A stretch of DNA of 64,000 bases from Locusta migratoria (taxonomy: Eukaryota > Arthropoda > Insecta > Orthoptera > Acrididae). Each line of letters opens with the position of its first letter. Within the stretch, counting starts at the first letter, position 1. Below, piece after piece: positions 9,960 to 21,598 of this stretch. The translations under genes were made by a program, and so were the position numbers. The DNA is taken from NCBI GenBank assembly GCA_026315105.1, contig CM048751.1, positions 333,280,649 to 333,344,648 of the forward strand, written 5' to 3'. A model generated the notes under the pieces. That model was given only the letters and a program-made list of their open reading frames with translations, did no database searches and had not been told where the DNA came from.

Positions 9960-11275
9960 TAATATTACTAAAATTTTCCGGGCTATTATGCCGTGGTCTT
10001 ATGGATTTGTTACTGAAACCCAGCGTTTCGTCCCCATCTGCGGTGGAAATTCTCAAGGGGCACCGTGGCTCTTTTATACGTCCGATACACACCTTGGTCT
10101 GTTACTGACTGCAGCTGAATTCCGTTTACGATGGCTCGCGCGCAGAGGTGTGACGTCAGATTTTTTGGATAGGTGCATGCAATTCGTCGTTGCCGATTGT
10201 CGTCGTCCGTTGTTAATGTTGTCCCATGGTGGAAGACTTAAATTTCTTCTTCAACACCGGAATCCAGATTTCTATCATTTTCACTGTCTCCTCCATTCTA
10301 TTGAAATTAATGGGCTGTTTTACAATTTCTATAGCCTCTCTGTACAGTCTTTCATGGTATCCATTTGTGGTTGCCCAAACCCGAGTCTTATCAAACTGAC
10401 TAAGGTGATTTCCTGGTTGAAAAACATGTTCAGTAACAGACGATCTGTCAATCTCTCCCCTTCTACAGTTCCCCTTGTGCTCTTCTAGTCGTTTCTTGAC
10501 TGTTATTTTTGTGGTACCCACTTATACGTCTCCGCAGCTGTACGAAATCCTATAAATTCCTGCTTTTCCAGCAGTTTCAGAGTATCCTTTGCAGTTTTTA
10601 GGTGATGCTGTATCTTCCGAGTAGGTTTGTATATAACAGCGATATTCCATTACGTAAAAATTTTACAGATGCGGTCGGTGACGTCTATAATATAAGACAG
10701 GAAGACTTTAGATTTAACAGGACCCTTATTATTGTTTACATTTCTACGTGGTGGTCCCAACGCTCTCCTTATCTTTGTGGACGAATAGACATTCCTAAGT
10801 AAAACATTAGTCAGGTGTTTTAATCCCGTGTCGAGTAGATCCGGTTCGCAGATGTTCCTTTGTCTGTCCGCCAACGTCCTCCCTTTTGTTGTGGGTGGTG
10901 GGTTGAATCCCGGTGCAGATAACGGTCTGTGTGTTTGGGCTTCCGATAAACTTTATGGCCCATTCTGCCATTCCCTTTTTTGAAAAATGACACGTCAAGA
11001 CAATTCAGTTTTCCATCTGCCTCCTTCTGCAAGGTAAACTGAATTCTAGAATTAATCCCGTTGAGGTGTTCAAGGAAACGCTCTAGTTCCTCTCTGCCCT
11101 CGTAAACGGAAGTCGGCTGCAGTCAGTAACGACACATGCTGTGTGTCTGACGTATGACGTACTAAAGATCCTCCTTCACAATGTCTTCCGCAATGGGAAC
11201 GAAACATTGGGTTTCAGTAACAAATCAATAAGCCCACGGCGTAATAGCCCTGAAAATTTTTAGTAATATTGAGTT
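9960..11275 (-). mobile_element. Penelope-like element 1 with inverted terminal segments
   Basis: Minus-strand remains of a Penelope-like element, reverse transcriptase end then GIY-YIG endonuclease (coding parts listed separately). The segment at 9960-10150 (containing TTTGTTACTGAAACCCAGCG) reappears reverse-complemented at 11095-11275. Penelope elements carry such terminal (pLTR) segments, often inverted upstream. Each copy has a hammerhead-like core near GACGAAACGCTGGG (minus, about 10030) and GAACGAAACATTGGG (plus, about 11200). Confidence 0.75.
10213..11100 (-). pseudogene. Penelope RT C-terminus and GIY-YIG endonuclease, broken
   Basis: From 11100 downward: 'GREELERFLEHLNGINSRIQ' and 'LNCLDVSFFKKGNGRMGH', then 'VYRKPKHTDRYLH' (end of reverse transcriptase), a linker 'VFLSYIIDVTDRICKIF' at about 10660, and at 10213-10521 the endonuclease end ('TVKKRLEEHKGNCRRGEI', 'ERLYREAIEIVKQPINFNR'). 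The order and wording match Penelope proteins, in which the GIY-YIG nuclease cuts target DNA and the RT copies RNA into it. At least three frame changes occur, and the catalytic RT core is missing. Confidence 0.75.
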
Positions 11276-11636
11276 TTCTGGCCGTGAAAGTTTACATTTT
11301 ACAAGTTCAGAGGTTTGCGTCACAGATGCATCAACAAACACACCATAGATTTGGACTCTTTGGAAATATCAGAGATTACTAACTTCACCGATCGTTTGTG
11401 TTGACCGTCGCAAAATGAAAGGTAATTTCCAAGACATTGTATGTCATTTGTGCACTGTGATCGCTTGTCAGTGGTAAAACTAACTCAATGGTGTAAACTT
11501 ACAAGACGCAGTATAATGCTCGGTGTTCATATTTTGTCCATCAACCTATATGTACATTTTCTTTATCAGGCTTGACTTCATTGTGGCGCTTTTGCTTAAC
11601 GACTGTATTTTTTATTTGTAGAAAATGTTTTCAGCA
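11276..11636. other. unannotated stretch between two Penelope elements
   Basis: No recognised content. Confidence 0.4.
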
Positions 11637-11701
11637 ATCAGTCGTAAATATTTTGTTTATTGAGATCTAGATTTCGACCATTGTGTGATCGTTATCAATG
11701 C

Positions 11702-11809
11702 TTAAAACAAACAGTTAAAACATGTACAACATTTCGACCTCCATGTTGTATTAACGTAGCCTCCAAAATGGAGTCTAAATGTTATACATGTTTTAACTGT
11801 TTGTTTTAA
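11702..11809. repeat. imperfect 43-bp-arm hairpin in the 5' end of Penelope element 2
   Basis: TTAAAACAAACAGTTAAAAC at 11702 is answered by GTTTTAACTGTTTGTTTTAA ending at 11809. Arms of about 43 bp differ at few positions; the loop is about 23 bp. Confidence 0.75.
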
Positions 11810-11920
11810 ATCGATGAATTTATAAAATTGTTAAGGTTCGTCCTGTCTTTCAATTATTTTAAATTTAATGGCAAGTTTTAGCAACAGGAAGAGGCTTAGC
11901 AATGGGGTGTACATTAGCAG

Positions 11921-12740
11921 ATGGCAGATATATTTTTGAATTCATATGAAACAACTTTCTTAAAAGAGAATGCAAAGCAGAAAGATAAGAGACAGATGTA
12001 CGGAAGGTATGCTGATGACATACTTTTAGTGTACAAGGGTACTGAGGACGAGATAAATGATTTTACGAGTGGCATTAACAAGATGCGCAGGAACATAGTA
12101 TTTACGGCAGAGCATGAACAGCAGGGGATTTTAAATTATTTGAAATTGAGGATTTAGAATAAAGAGAATAAGCACGAGTTAGGAATTTTCAGGAAGCCCA
12201 CATTTACAGGTGCCGCTATTAATAAAACGTCTTGCCAGCCCCACAAACATAAAGTGAACTCCATTCCGCTAATCCCTGAAAATATGAAAGAAGAAATGCG
12301 AACACTTCGGCAAATAGCGGTCGAAAATGGTTATGAGGCCGGGTTAGTAGATAAATTGCATAGGATGATCAGACGCAAAAATAAACAGATTGAGAAAACC
12401 TTCCAGAAATGTAGAGTCATGCCAATTTGAGGTAATATCTCACATAAAGTGGCTAAATTATTTAACAAAGAAGGGGTCAAAATAGCTTTTAGGACCGACG
12501 ACAGATTAGAACAGATGTTTATATTGTAAAATGAAATACGTGGGACAGACTGGTAGGAATTTTAAAATTCGATTTAAAGAGCAGAACAACGTTGAGAATG
12601 GCTCTTCGGCGGTGGCGAAGCATCTAAAAAATGAACGGCATTCGTTGGGCAATATTAATAACAGTATGAGGCCAATACATTATGAGGATAAGGGATGGTT
12701 GCTGTCTAACCTGGAGAAGGTTGAAATTTTTGTGGAATAG
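11921..12740 (+). pseudogene. Penelope RT C-terminal part and GIY-YIG endonuclease, broken
   Basis: 11921-12157 encodes 'MYGRYADDILLVYKG' and 'EHEQQGILNYLKLRI', the Penelope RT active-site region (YADD) and following block. Stops and frame changes follow, then 12531-12740 gives 'MKYVGQTGRNFKIRFKEQ', the GIY-YIG nuclease with the YVG half of its motif. The N-terminal RT half is absent. Not translatable as one protein. Confidence 0.75.
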
Positions 12741-13224
12741 AATATTAAATGGATGGGACGGAATTGTCTGAAGGACATTTCTGGTCTCTAATGTCCTTCT
12801 CGATAAACAGTGAAATTTCCCCTCGCAATTGGTTCCTTTGGGTTGGGGTTGGCTGATTTACTGTTAGACGTGTTTTGGATACATTTTAAATTGTGTTTTT
12901 AGACGGGTTTACTTTCGATAGTAGCAATATGGTAGGTTTATCTAAGGTAGTGGGTAGCGTTTGGACTGTCTCTGATATAGCAGAGCAGATAGTTAGCAGT
13001 CCACAAGTGTGCCTCCAACTACCAACATGTTATACTGTGAGGAATGTTTATCTGTTAGTACTGCGGATACGCCGCAAATATTTTACGCTTGACGTTGCCT
13101 TAGGGCAGATATGTTTTAGAATTCAAGGTAAGCCAGTCTAGGATGATCATACTTTGTTATATTGACATGGATCGTATTTAAGGTTTTAGTGTTTTGGTTT
13201 TAATTTACGTTTTCCTTGGCTTTG

Positions 13225-13290
13225 TTCTTTTTAGAACTTGAGAATGGGCTAATGTAGGCCCGAAACATGTCGTTAGGACATTTTTACATT
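13225..13290 (+). ncRNA. hammerhead-ribozyme-like motif in Penelope element 2
   Basis: Core-like CTTGAGA (consensus CUGANGA), a stem GGGC...GCCC with loop TAATGTAG, then CGAAAC, then a stem ATGTC-GTTAG-GACAT. The order core, stem II, GAAA, stem III is that of type I hammerheads reported from Penelope terminal repeats. The first core block is mutated, so cleavage is unlikely. Confidence 0.4.
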
Positions 13291-13468
13291 GTGACAACTG
13301 GAGTGGAAACTTAAGTGCGATGTTTGTTTTAAGCATTGATAACCATCACACAGTGTTCGAAATCTAGATCTCATAAACAAAAAATTTACGACTGTTTGTT
13401 GAATTTTTTAAATATTTTTTCTTTACTTGAATTTATTCCTATCAAGAAATCTTGATACATCGCGCTGT

Positions 13469-13670
13469 TCAAAAATGTTCAAAAGTTTGCAAAGCATATG
13501 GGACTTAACTACGGGGTCATCAATCCCTAAACTTACAAACTATTTATCAACTAGCTTATCCTAAGGACGGCACAAATATCCATGCCCGATGGGGGATTCG
13601 AACCCCCGACCGTAGTGACCGTGCAGACCGTGACTGGAGCGCCTCAGTCCCCTCGGACACCGCGGCTGGC
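13469..13670 (-). repeat. SINE family A, full length with target duplication
   Basis: Complete reverse-oriented copy with box B GGTTCGAATCC as read on minus. Flanks TACATCGCGCTGT at 13456-13468 and 13671-13683 are an identical 13-bp duplication, marking a recent insertion just beyond Penelope element 2. Confidence 0.9.
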
Positions 13671-13689
13671 TACATCGCGCTGTGTCTAT

Positions 13690-14265
13690 CTGTCTCGAAT
13701 CAGATGGCAGTGCCGTTCCCGTAACGCAGAAAAATCGTTTTGCGCTAGTTCCCTGAAGCTCATAAGCTCCTGGAATTTATTTCCTCCCCGTATGTAGTGG
13801 AAGGGGGAGAGGCACCGCATCGGTTGTAGCGCAGTGGGCAGATAAGCCACGCCAGGAGCTTATCCGGAGCTGGCGATATCGCGGGAGGCAGCCCTCCGAT
13901 CCCCGTGGCTCGCACCGCAGCCAACCGTAGTTTACGCCCTACAGCCTTTGGAGCGATAAGCCGTTCAGTGTAACTGTGCACAGTCTGACGCCGGTGCGTC
14001 CTATCGGGGCTTCCCCTGCCTCTGATACCGAGTAGATGGCACGCTTGTAGCAGTGTTTCCACCTCATCTGCCGTATTTTCCCCTGCCCAGTGATCTTGGA
14101 GTAAAACGCTCGACTGGAAACCGAAGGATCGCGAGTTCGAAAAGCGGTCGGACTTCGGATACTTTTCAGTCTGCGTTTTAACACATCCTTCACCTCTCAA
14201 CGATGTGAGAAGTCACCAGAAACGACACGTGGTTTGGATCCACGTTAAGCTGTAGGTCCCCTTTC
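13690..14265. other. unclassified GC-richer stretch
   Basis: A minus-strand open frame of 146 codons (13760-14200) exists but shows no domain, and its base composition rather than constraint may explain it. Phrases such as GTAGCGCAGTGGGCAGATAAG recall a tRNA-like box A but no clear box B follows. Probably another repeat; not assigned. Confidence 0.3.
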
Positions 14266-14269
14266 ACCG

Positions 14270-14366
14270 GTTGGATAAATGGGGTAGGCTAGGGACACGC
14301 AAGTCGCCGAAGTGGCATTCAATTGAAAAACTTGCACCAGGCGAATGAGCCACACGAAATTATTAT
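14270..14366 (+). repeat. SINE family B fragment
   Basis: Shares GACACGCAAGTCGCCGAAGT with the copy at 751-1010 and ends in ATTATTATTA, a typical SINE tail. The tRNA-like head is missing. Confidence 0.65.
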
Positions 14367-14994
14367 TACTAGTATTGCCTGTGGTCGAAAATCGACCAAT
14401 TGTGTTTACAATGGTCACTGGGGGTAAAATTTTACGTATCATGTCGGCGGCCTCGCATGATATGTTGGCAACATCAACAACACGATAGAAAATCTATGCC
14501 CATTTGTTCGAACCACATAGAATGACTCGATTAGTGTATCGTACAGACCATGAAGTAAACGGTTTACGGTTGACAGATTCTTGTATGTACCTTCGTCCGT
14601 ACAGTAAAAATAATTGACCTCGTAAAGCGAAGATTCCACGAGAAAACATCAGCGATGTCAAGCGATTGGCTAAAATGAAGATTCTCAGGATTCTCACTAT
14701 TCAGCATCTGTTGCCAACATTATCATAGGATGTCGCTGGGATATTTGGTAAAATTTAACCGGCACTGGGAGCTATGAAACGGTATCTTTTACGTGTTAAG
14801 GAAAATTGCTGACACAATAACAACAAATAAAAACGGAAGTATATACTTCTCATGCCATTTTCGAATGATATAACTTTAATTAGCCTAATATTTGAAATGG
14901 AACTAAAATTTCGGTGTTCGTATATTTATACAAAGCCAAGAAATAATGTTATTTCGATACTGCGATATTCATAATTCCAGAGCTGACAACATGT
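14367..14994. other. unannotated stretch
   Basis: No recognised content. Confidence 0.4.
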
Positions 14995-15134
14995 CGACTT
15001 CGTAGTTCCACCCGTGAAACGCTACGCACCTTTCCCGGCGCATCATCATTTATATCGGCATTCTCGACTTCGTAGTTCCACCCGAGCACCGCTAGATGCC
15101 ACTCCCGGCACATCATCCTTTGCATCGGCATTCA
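14995..15134. repeat. tandem duplication, 70-bp unit, two copies
   Basis: CGACTTCGTAGTTCCACCCG starts at 14995 and again at 15065. The two units align over their length with several substitutions, so the duplication is not recent. Confidence 0.75.
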
Positions 15135-15384
15135 TATGAAAACATCCATTTCCTTTAACCACTCTTAATCACTGCATTTGAACGGCACAAGGTGTTAGAG
15201 TTGCGTATGCGTTAGAGTTGCGTATGAAAATAAGAAATAGAATGAGACGTTAAAGATGAGACATATCTTTATTTTTGTACATAATTTCCAAGTACATTCT
15301 GCTATTTGTCAAATCACTTTATAAACTTCAAAACGCCATCCAGGAAAAAATATGGACGTTTTACACGGATGAAATGTTGATCGG

Positions 15385-15720
15385 CTATGGGACAAGGACG
15401 ACACAGCAGGTGCACTCGCACGTGCACGTCACCGATGCATCATTGGGTAGAGGTCGACCATGAATATGGCAATGACTTTCTGTTTTGGATTGTCGAATCG
15501 AAGATCGCATCTAAGGAGTGGAAGCATCCGTCATCATCTGTCCGAAAAGAAGTTAAAAATCACTCCGTCTGCAGATAAAGTTTTACTCACCGTTTTCTGG
15601 GACGCCCAAGGATTTTTGTTGCTGGACTTTTTGGAGGATGCAACCATCAATGCTGCGCAGTACTGTGCCACTCTGTCGAAATTGAAACAGGTGATTCGGA
15701 AAAAGCGGTCTGGCCTTCTC
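15385..15720 (+). pseudogene. mariner transposase central fragment
   Basis: One frame reads 'SKEWKHPSSSVRKEVKN', then a shifted frame 'VLLTVFWDAQGFLLLDFLED' and 'YCATLSKLKQVIRKKRSGLL'. This is the middle of a mariner transposase including the second catalytic block (FWD). It differs from the mariner at 59.2 kb. No terminal repeats identified. Confidence 0.7.
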
Positions 15721-15962
15721 AGATCATTGCTTGAAGGCGCCAAGAGGGTGCCTGAGTGTGCGCATAGTCGCGTGATTGAAATATCCATGTGCTGATAAAA
15801 GCAAAAGTGTGAAAAATGTGCATGTGCTGATGGACGAAGGAAGAATTGAAACATATTGAAAGAACTATAAGTAAGAAAATGAGAAAGCTGATGAAAGTGT
15901 AGGTACGTGGTGCCTAGAGGTTAGCCATGTAGGTAGTATACGCGTGTTTGTGAGGAAGGGAG

Positions 15963-16432
15963 TTTTGTGTCCCAGCCTCGTCGCCGCTTTTGTGTCTCGT
16001 TTCCGTCGTAGGTGTCGGTGGCCGAGTGGAATGAGACCGACACAGGAATAAAGATAGCACGCTGGTGCAGGTACGGAGAGGAGCAGCCAGAAACTAGAAA
16101 CACTAGAGTAAATTAGAACGAGATATATATTGCACAGAATTTATACAATACTTAACTTTTACATAGTACTGCAGAATGTTGATACATAGTTGAGCTAGAG
16201 TCCTGCCTAGTGCCTAACTGATAGCCAAGTCTTCACTGGAGCCTATCGGATTCCGAAGTCTTTACTGGTTCCTAAATCAGTCCCAAGTGAACGATGTCGT
16301 TCAGCGGTGGCCACGAGCGGAGTTGCCGCAGAGGGCGCTCGTGGCTGTCGTCGTAAGAACGCCGCGCCGTGCGTGCATGGCGGCGCGCGGCGAAAGTAGG
16401 TGGCGCGCACTTTGGACTTGTGCGACACCACA
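15963..16432 (-). repeat. Gypsy 1 3' LTR
   Basis: 470 bp, on minus starts TGTGGTGTCGCAC. Near-identical to 23712-24181. Follows the polypurine tract. Confidence 0.92.
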
Positions 16433-16447
16433 CCCCTCCCCCCAAAC
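16433..16447 (-). promoter_or_regulatory. Gypsy 1 polypurine tract
   Basis: On minus GTTTGGGGGGAGGGG directly precedes the 3' LTR; it would prime plus-strand DNA synthesis. Confidence 0.8.
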
Positions 16448-16491
16448 CGCCGCGCCGTCGTGGCGTAGGGCTGAGGGCCACGGCGACGGCA

Positions 16492-19400
16492 CTAGGAGGA
16501 GGGCCTGGGCGGGGGCGTTACTGGTGGGACGGGCGTCGTAGCTGAGGCTGGGATCGAGACGCCGTCCGCGCCCCGGTACCCGCCTTGCGATCCTCCAGGA
16601 AACCCGGCGAAACCTGAGGAAGGGCGCACACCCCCGCCCAGAGGGAGCGGGTCATCTTCTGAGGTGCGTGGCCCAAGCTGGGGGGGGGGGGGGGCGCACG
16701 GCCCAGGAGTCCCTCTCAGTGACGCTGTCATCTGCGGCGGCCACGGAGGCGGAGGGACCGACTGTGTAGGAGGCGCGTCGACATCCATCGGGAGCTCGTA
16801 GCCCGGGGAAGCTGGGCCCGGCGGCGAGCGATGTGGCTGTGCTCCCTGGCGGTGAACTGGGTCTGGAATCAAGAAACCGGAGACAGGATCGCGCGGCCTG
16901 TGCAGGCGCAATTGGTTTGCGTGGCGCCGCAGCTCCGACTCTGTAGAAGAACGTACAACATACATATTGCGACCGAGCACGCGCTGAATGGTGCCCGGCA
17001 TCCATCGTTTCTTCATACCAGCAAACACCCTGTACAGCACCGGCGTAGAAACCTGAAAACTCGTAGCGCCATACGAACCGACTCGGTGCGTGGGAGGCTG
17101 CAGCAGGTGAAGGAGAGTGCGGTGACGGCGGCCGTGTAGCAGCTCGGCAGGAGACGGGCTGTCACGTGGCATGCATCGATACGTAGACAGGAAAATTTGA
17201 AGAGATTGCTGCTTGGAGTGCTGACCTTTCATCTTCTCCATGTGAGACTTGAATGTTCGAACGAAACGTTCTGCTTCACCTTTGGACTGAGGGTGAAAAG
17301 GTGCGGTGGTGATATGCTGAATGCCATTCACACGACAAAACTGTTGAAATTCCGCACCAACAAACTGAGGTCCATTGTCACTGACTATAGTTTCAGGCAA
17401 ACCTTCGATGCAAAACACTGATGTTAAGGCACTGATCGTACTAGACGCCGTCGTTGAGTTCATGGCAATCACAAAAGGAAACTTGCTGAAAGCGTCTACA
17501 ACGATTACCCAGCGCGTATTCCAGAAAGGTCCGGCAAAGTCAATGTGTAAACGTTGCCATGGTCCCTTGGGGCGTGGCCAATCTGAGAAACGTTGCGGCG
17601 GAGCCGCCTGATGCTCCGCACAAGCAGTACACTGTGACGTCCTGTTCTCTATCTGAGCGTCCATACCAACCCAGGTACAATGACGTCTGGCCAGTTGCTT
17701 TGTCCTCACAATACCCCAATGTCCTTGATGCAGGAGGCGTAACACTTCACGTTGCAGGGAACGAGGAACAATCACTCTTGTTTGGTCGTTGTCCGTATGT
17801 GACAACAGAACCCCCTGACTTAAAGATAATGCATGACGTTGTGCAAAATAACGTCGAACCAGAGGCCGATCAATGTCTTTGGCTCTGGCAGGCCACCCTG
17901 AGCGAACAAAACGTGCTACCACACTTAAGTCTGCATCCGCAGCTGTTTCCTGTGCAACCCAACGAGAGTTCAAAGGGAAATCTGCGACAGCGGAAGCATC
18001 TCTGGAGTCTATCTGACAACATGCCACTTCCGAAGAATCAAATGACACATCCTGGCCAACCGGAAGTCGGGAAAGTGTGTCCGCGTTGGCGTGGTTAGTG
18101 GTAGGCCGGTACAAAATCTCATACTGATAATTTGACAATATCAAGGACCATCTCTGAAGCTTTTGTGCCGTTCGTGGCGGAATTGGCTTTGTGGGTGAGA
18201 ACAACGACGTGAGAGGCTTGTGGTCTGTCAACAAATAGAATTTTCTGCCATAGAGATAATGATGAAACTTTGTGACGCCGTAAATGATTGCTAAGGCCTC
18301 CTTTTCTATCTGGCTGTAATTCTGTTGCGTTGGCGTCAGTAGCTTGGACGCAAAGGCAATAGGACGATCGTGACATCCAATACGATGTGAAATTACAGCG
18401 CCTAGGCCGTACGATGAGGCGTCAACTGCTAACACTACAGGCTTCTTGGGGTCAAAGGGAATCAAACATGCATCACTGAGTAGTGCAGACTTTAATTTGT
18501 CAAAGGCAACCTGGCAATGTTTAGACCATACAAAAGGAACATTCTTCCTACGTAAGTGATGCAGTGGAGCTGCAATCTGAGACGCATTGGGAATAAACCT
18601 GAAATAATAGTTAAGCTTTCCCATTACTGCTTGCAATTCGTGCACATTCTTAGGAGGAGGCAAGTCTTTGATTGCTCGAAGATGCGACTGTAAGGGATGG
18701 ATTCCTTGGGCATTAATCACATGGCCTAGGTACTCTATTTCAGTCTGAAAAAACGAACACTTTGCTTTATTGCAACGTAGACCTGCTGCAGTCAAAACTT
18801 TGAAAAGGCACTCCAGGTTTGCTAAATGTTCTTCAACTGTACGTCCGGATACCACAATATCATCTAAATAGTTCGAACAACACGGTACAGAAACTGTCAG
18901 CTGTTCCAAAAAACGCTGAAAAATAGCGGGGGCGGAAGAACTGCCAAAGGGTAGGCGTTGAAATTGAAAAAGGCCCATGTGAGTATTAATGACGAAAAAC
19001 TTTTTTGACTCGTCATCAAGTGGAATCTGTAAGTATGCCTCTGCTAAATCAATCTTAGAAAAGAAACGAGACTGCCCTAATTTGTCCATTAGTTCGTCAG
19101 GTCTGGGCAGGGGATAAGTGTCTACAATTGTTTGCCTGTTCACTCTTGATTTGAGGTCCGCACAGAGACGAAGTTTTCCTGACGGCTTGGGTATAATTAC
19201 TAAAGGCGAGGCCCACTGACTCGCAGAAACAGGAGAAATCACCCCACTATCTTGCCAACGTTTAAGTTCTTCGGCAACTGTATCACGTAAGGCGATAGGC
19301 ACTGGTCTAGCTTTACGAAATTTTGGAACTGCAGATTCTTTTAAAGTTACATGTGCCACGAAGTCTTTTGCGCAACCTAGTTCCGGCGAAAACAAGTCAC

Positions 19401-20177
19401 TATATTTGTCACACAATGCATTGATTTTATCCTGAGGCACTATTGACGAAATTTGAAGCACATCTCTTTGAATTGATAAACCAAACAAGTCAAAAGCATC
19501 TAGTCCAAAAATGTTCTGTGTCGATTTGGCCTGAAGAACTGTTTTTGTTACACCTTGAAAAGAGGCAGGCAGGCTACACGTTCCTAGCACGGGAATAGTT
19601 TGTCCTGTATATGCTGTTAACACTTGCTGTGACGGCGACAATTTTGGCGAACCCAGAAGTTCATACGTCTCTTTATTCATTAAAGTGACAGCGGAACCAG
19701 TATCAAGCAGAAATTGCACAGTCTTATTTTCTATGCAAAGATTCACAAAAAGCTTTTGCTTGTGGCGCTCGACAGGTGCGTGAATGTGGGCAACATCTGA
19801 CACCGGTTGTTTGCTGCACTTGCGCATGCGCGGGCTACGTAGTGAAATAAGCGGCGCAGGATCGGCACACAGCGGATTAACAACACTGTCACTAGATGGC
19901 ACTACCGCCGGATCGGCGTCCGCGCATTGCGAAGCTACTACAGATTCACTAACTACTGCACTAAACTTTTGAGTAGCTACACGTCTACTGTCACTATCTA
20001 CACAGTACTGGGCACTTTTACAAGGAGAAGTTGTAGAAGGCATTAGGTTCACTACAGGATTGCACTGTACATCGTCATTTTGCTTGTCCCGAACCCTTTT
20101 CCGTTGCACTGTTTTACGCACTCGTCGGCGCTTGCGGCGTGGCTCACTACATAGTTTTGCCGTAGGTGCAGAAAAAT
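16492..20177 (-). CDS. Gypsy 1 Pol: protease, RT, RNase H, integrase
   Basis: Continuous frame of about 1,228 codons inside the element; it is cut by the LINE near its 5' end, and the first codons lie at 22371-22373 and just below, beyond the insertion. Numbering from 20217: retropepsin DTG at 172-174; RT with 'FSKIDLAEAYLQI' and YLDD (450-453); RNase H D599, E640, D665; integrase zinc finger H830, H833, C863, C866; catalytic D893, D947, E983 (35 residues between the last two). The C-terminal tail is proline-rich, partly from a G/C homopolymer at 16681-16694. It makes and inserts the DNA copy. All listed catalytic residues are present, so Pol itself looks intact apart from the insertion. The reading 20178-20217 is LINE antisense and not part of it. 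Confidence 0.92.
20168..20177. repeat. target duplication of the nested LINE, left copy
   Basis: GCAGAAAAAT, repeated exactly at 22354-22363. Confidence 0.88.
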
Positions 20178-21598
20178 ACCGCCACCTCAAAGAATGTCCC
20201 CTCCCTTTCCTCACCACTCTTGCTTCCCTCTATACCACCATCCTCTACACTGGCTGCTACCCCCGCCTGTGGAAAATCTCCCGAGTCCTCATGTTCCTAA
20301 AACCCAACAAACCCCCCTCTGATGCCTCCTCCTACCGCCCGATTTGCCTCACCCCAGTGTTCAGCAAGGTCTTCGAATCCATTCTGTTCCGTCGCATCCA
20401 TCACCACCTCCACCTCCACCGCCTTCTCCCCGACACCCAATGTGGCTTTCGTCCTTCCTTCTCCACTGACGACCAACTCCTTCGACTTACGCAACTCCTT
20501 TCCCTCCAGCTAAATTCCCGTCGTGCCGCCATCTTTGTGTCCTTAGACCTCGAACGGGCCTACGATTGGGTCTGGCACTCTGGCCTGCTCTTCAAACTCC
20601 AAACCTATGCTCTTCCCATCAACCTCGTCCGGGTCATTGCCTCCTTCCTCTCCGACCGCCCCACCTATGTTACCGTCCACAACACCGACTCCCGTCTTTT
20701 TTATCCCTCTGCTGGTGTGCCCCAAGGCTCTGTCCTTTCTCCCCTCCTGTACCTCCTGTATACCTCGGATATGCCTAAGCCTGCCCCTCCCGTACACCTT
20801 TTCCAATATGCTGACGACACCGCGTTCCTTGCCTTAGCTCCCACCCTTGCCCGTTCCAACCGCCTGCTCCAAGAACACCTTGACCTCTTTGCCGCTTGGT
20901 GCAACCAGTGGCTCCTGTCTATAAATCCTACCAAAACCCAGGCGATCATCGTAGGTCGTACAACCCGTTCCTTCCGTCCCCGAGATTTTTATCTGACCCA
21001 TCATAACCGTCCCATTCGTCTCACCCCTACCCTAAAGTACCTGGGCCTCACTATTGATCGCACCCTCTCCTGGACTCCCCACCTAAGCGCTATCCAAGAA
21101 AAAGCCCGCTCCTGCCTCCGCCTCCTCAAACTCCTTGTTGGCCGAACATGGGGCCTCAACCCTTCTACCATCCTCTATACCTACAAATCCCTCATCCGCC
21201 CAGTCCTCTGTGTCGCCCATACCGCCTGGATTTCCGCTCCCCCATCCTTCTACAAATCTCTGGAGATACTGGAACGCCATGCCCTCCGCCTCGCCTTCCG
21301 TATCCCACGTTATCCCCCTTCCCCCACGCGGATCCTCTATGATCTCATTACTTTCTCCAGACTTGTTCTCTTTACTGAAAATCTCCGCCTCCGTTACATA
21401 TCCCACAAATCAGATCCGCCTAATCCTCTAGTCCATCCCCTCCTCTCTGCACCTGGTACATTGCCGCGCCTCCACCACTGTATTCCCCCTGCTCTCCACT
21501 TGTCCACCCTCCGGATCCTTTCCCGTGGCAACTTCCGTACCCTCCCCCTCCCGGATGATGCCCTCCGACCTGACATCTACCCTTCATACCAGCTTTGA
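20178..21598 (+). CDS. LINE reverse transcriptase, N-terminally truncated
   Basis: Open without stops to 21598. Motifs: 'YRPICLTPVFSKVFES', 'FVSLDLERAYDWVWHSGL' (motif A), 'GVPQGSVLSPLLY', catalytic 'YADDTAFLA', 'LKYLGLTIDRTLSW', and a C-terminal region 'LIRPVLCVAHTAW'. No endonuclease remains, as expected for a 5' truncation. The clade resembles jockey-like insect LINEs and differs from the CR1-like family here. Codon use is strikingly C-rich. An open frame continues upstream into Gypsy antisense, but that part is spurious. Confidence 0.88.

Larger units (their letters stand above)
11637..13408 (+). mobile_element. Penelope-like element 2 with inverted ends
   Basis: Plus-strand element. The left end (11637-11718, with GAGATCTAGATTTCGA) is repeated inverted at 13325-13408 (TCGAAATCTAGATCTC). 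Between them lie remains of RT (11921-12157) and GIY-YIG nuclease (12531-12740). Near the 3' end, 13230-13275 has a hammerhead-like arrangement. It differs in sequence from element 1, so two Penelope families sit side by side. Confidence 0.75.

Noticed and set aside
9790..10488. 232-codon plus-strand frame
   Set aside because: It crosses a SINE and runs antisense through the Penelope endonuclease; no domain.
13760..14200. 146-codon minus-strand frame as a gene
   Set aside because: No domain, GC-rich, and it overlaps other frames of similar length in the same stretch.
16652..17005. GC-rich frames overlapping Gypsy 1 pol and LTR
   Set aside because: Shadow frames of pol and LTR caused by high GC content.
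17559..18098. 179-codon plus-strand frame
   Set aside because: Antisense shadow of Gypsy 1 integrase.
20060..20177. Upstream extension of the nested LINE open frame
   Set aside because: It reads antisense through Gypsy pol; the target duplication at 20168-20177 shows the LINE starts at 20178.
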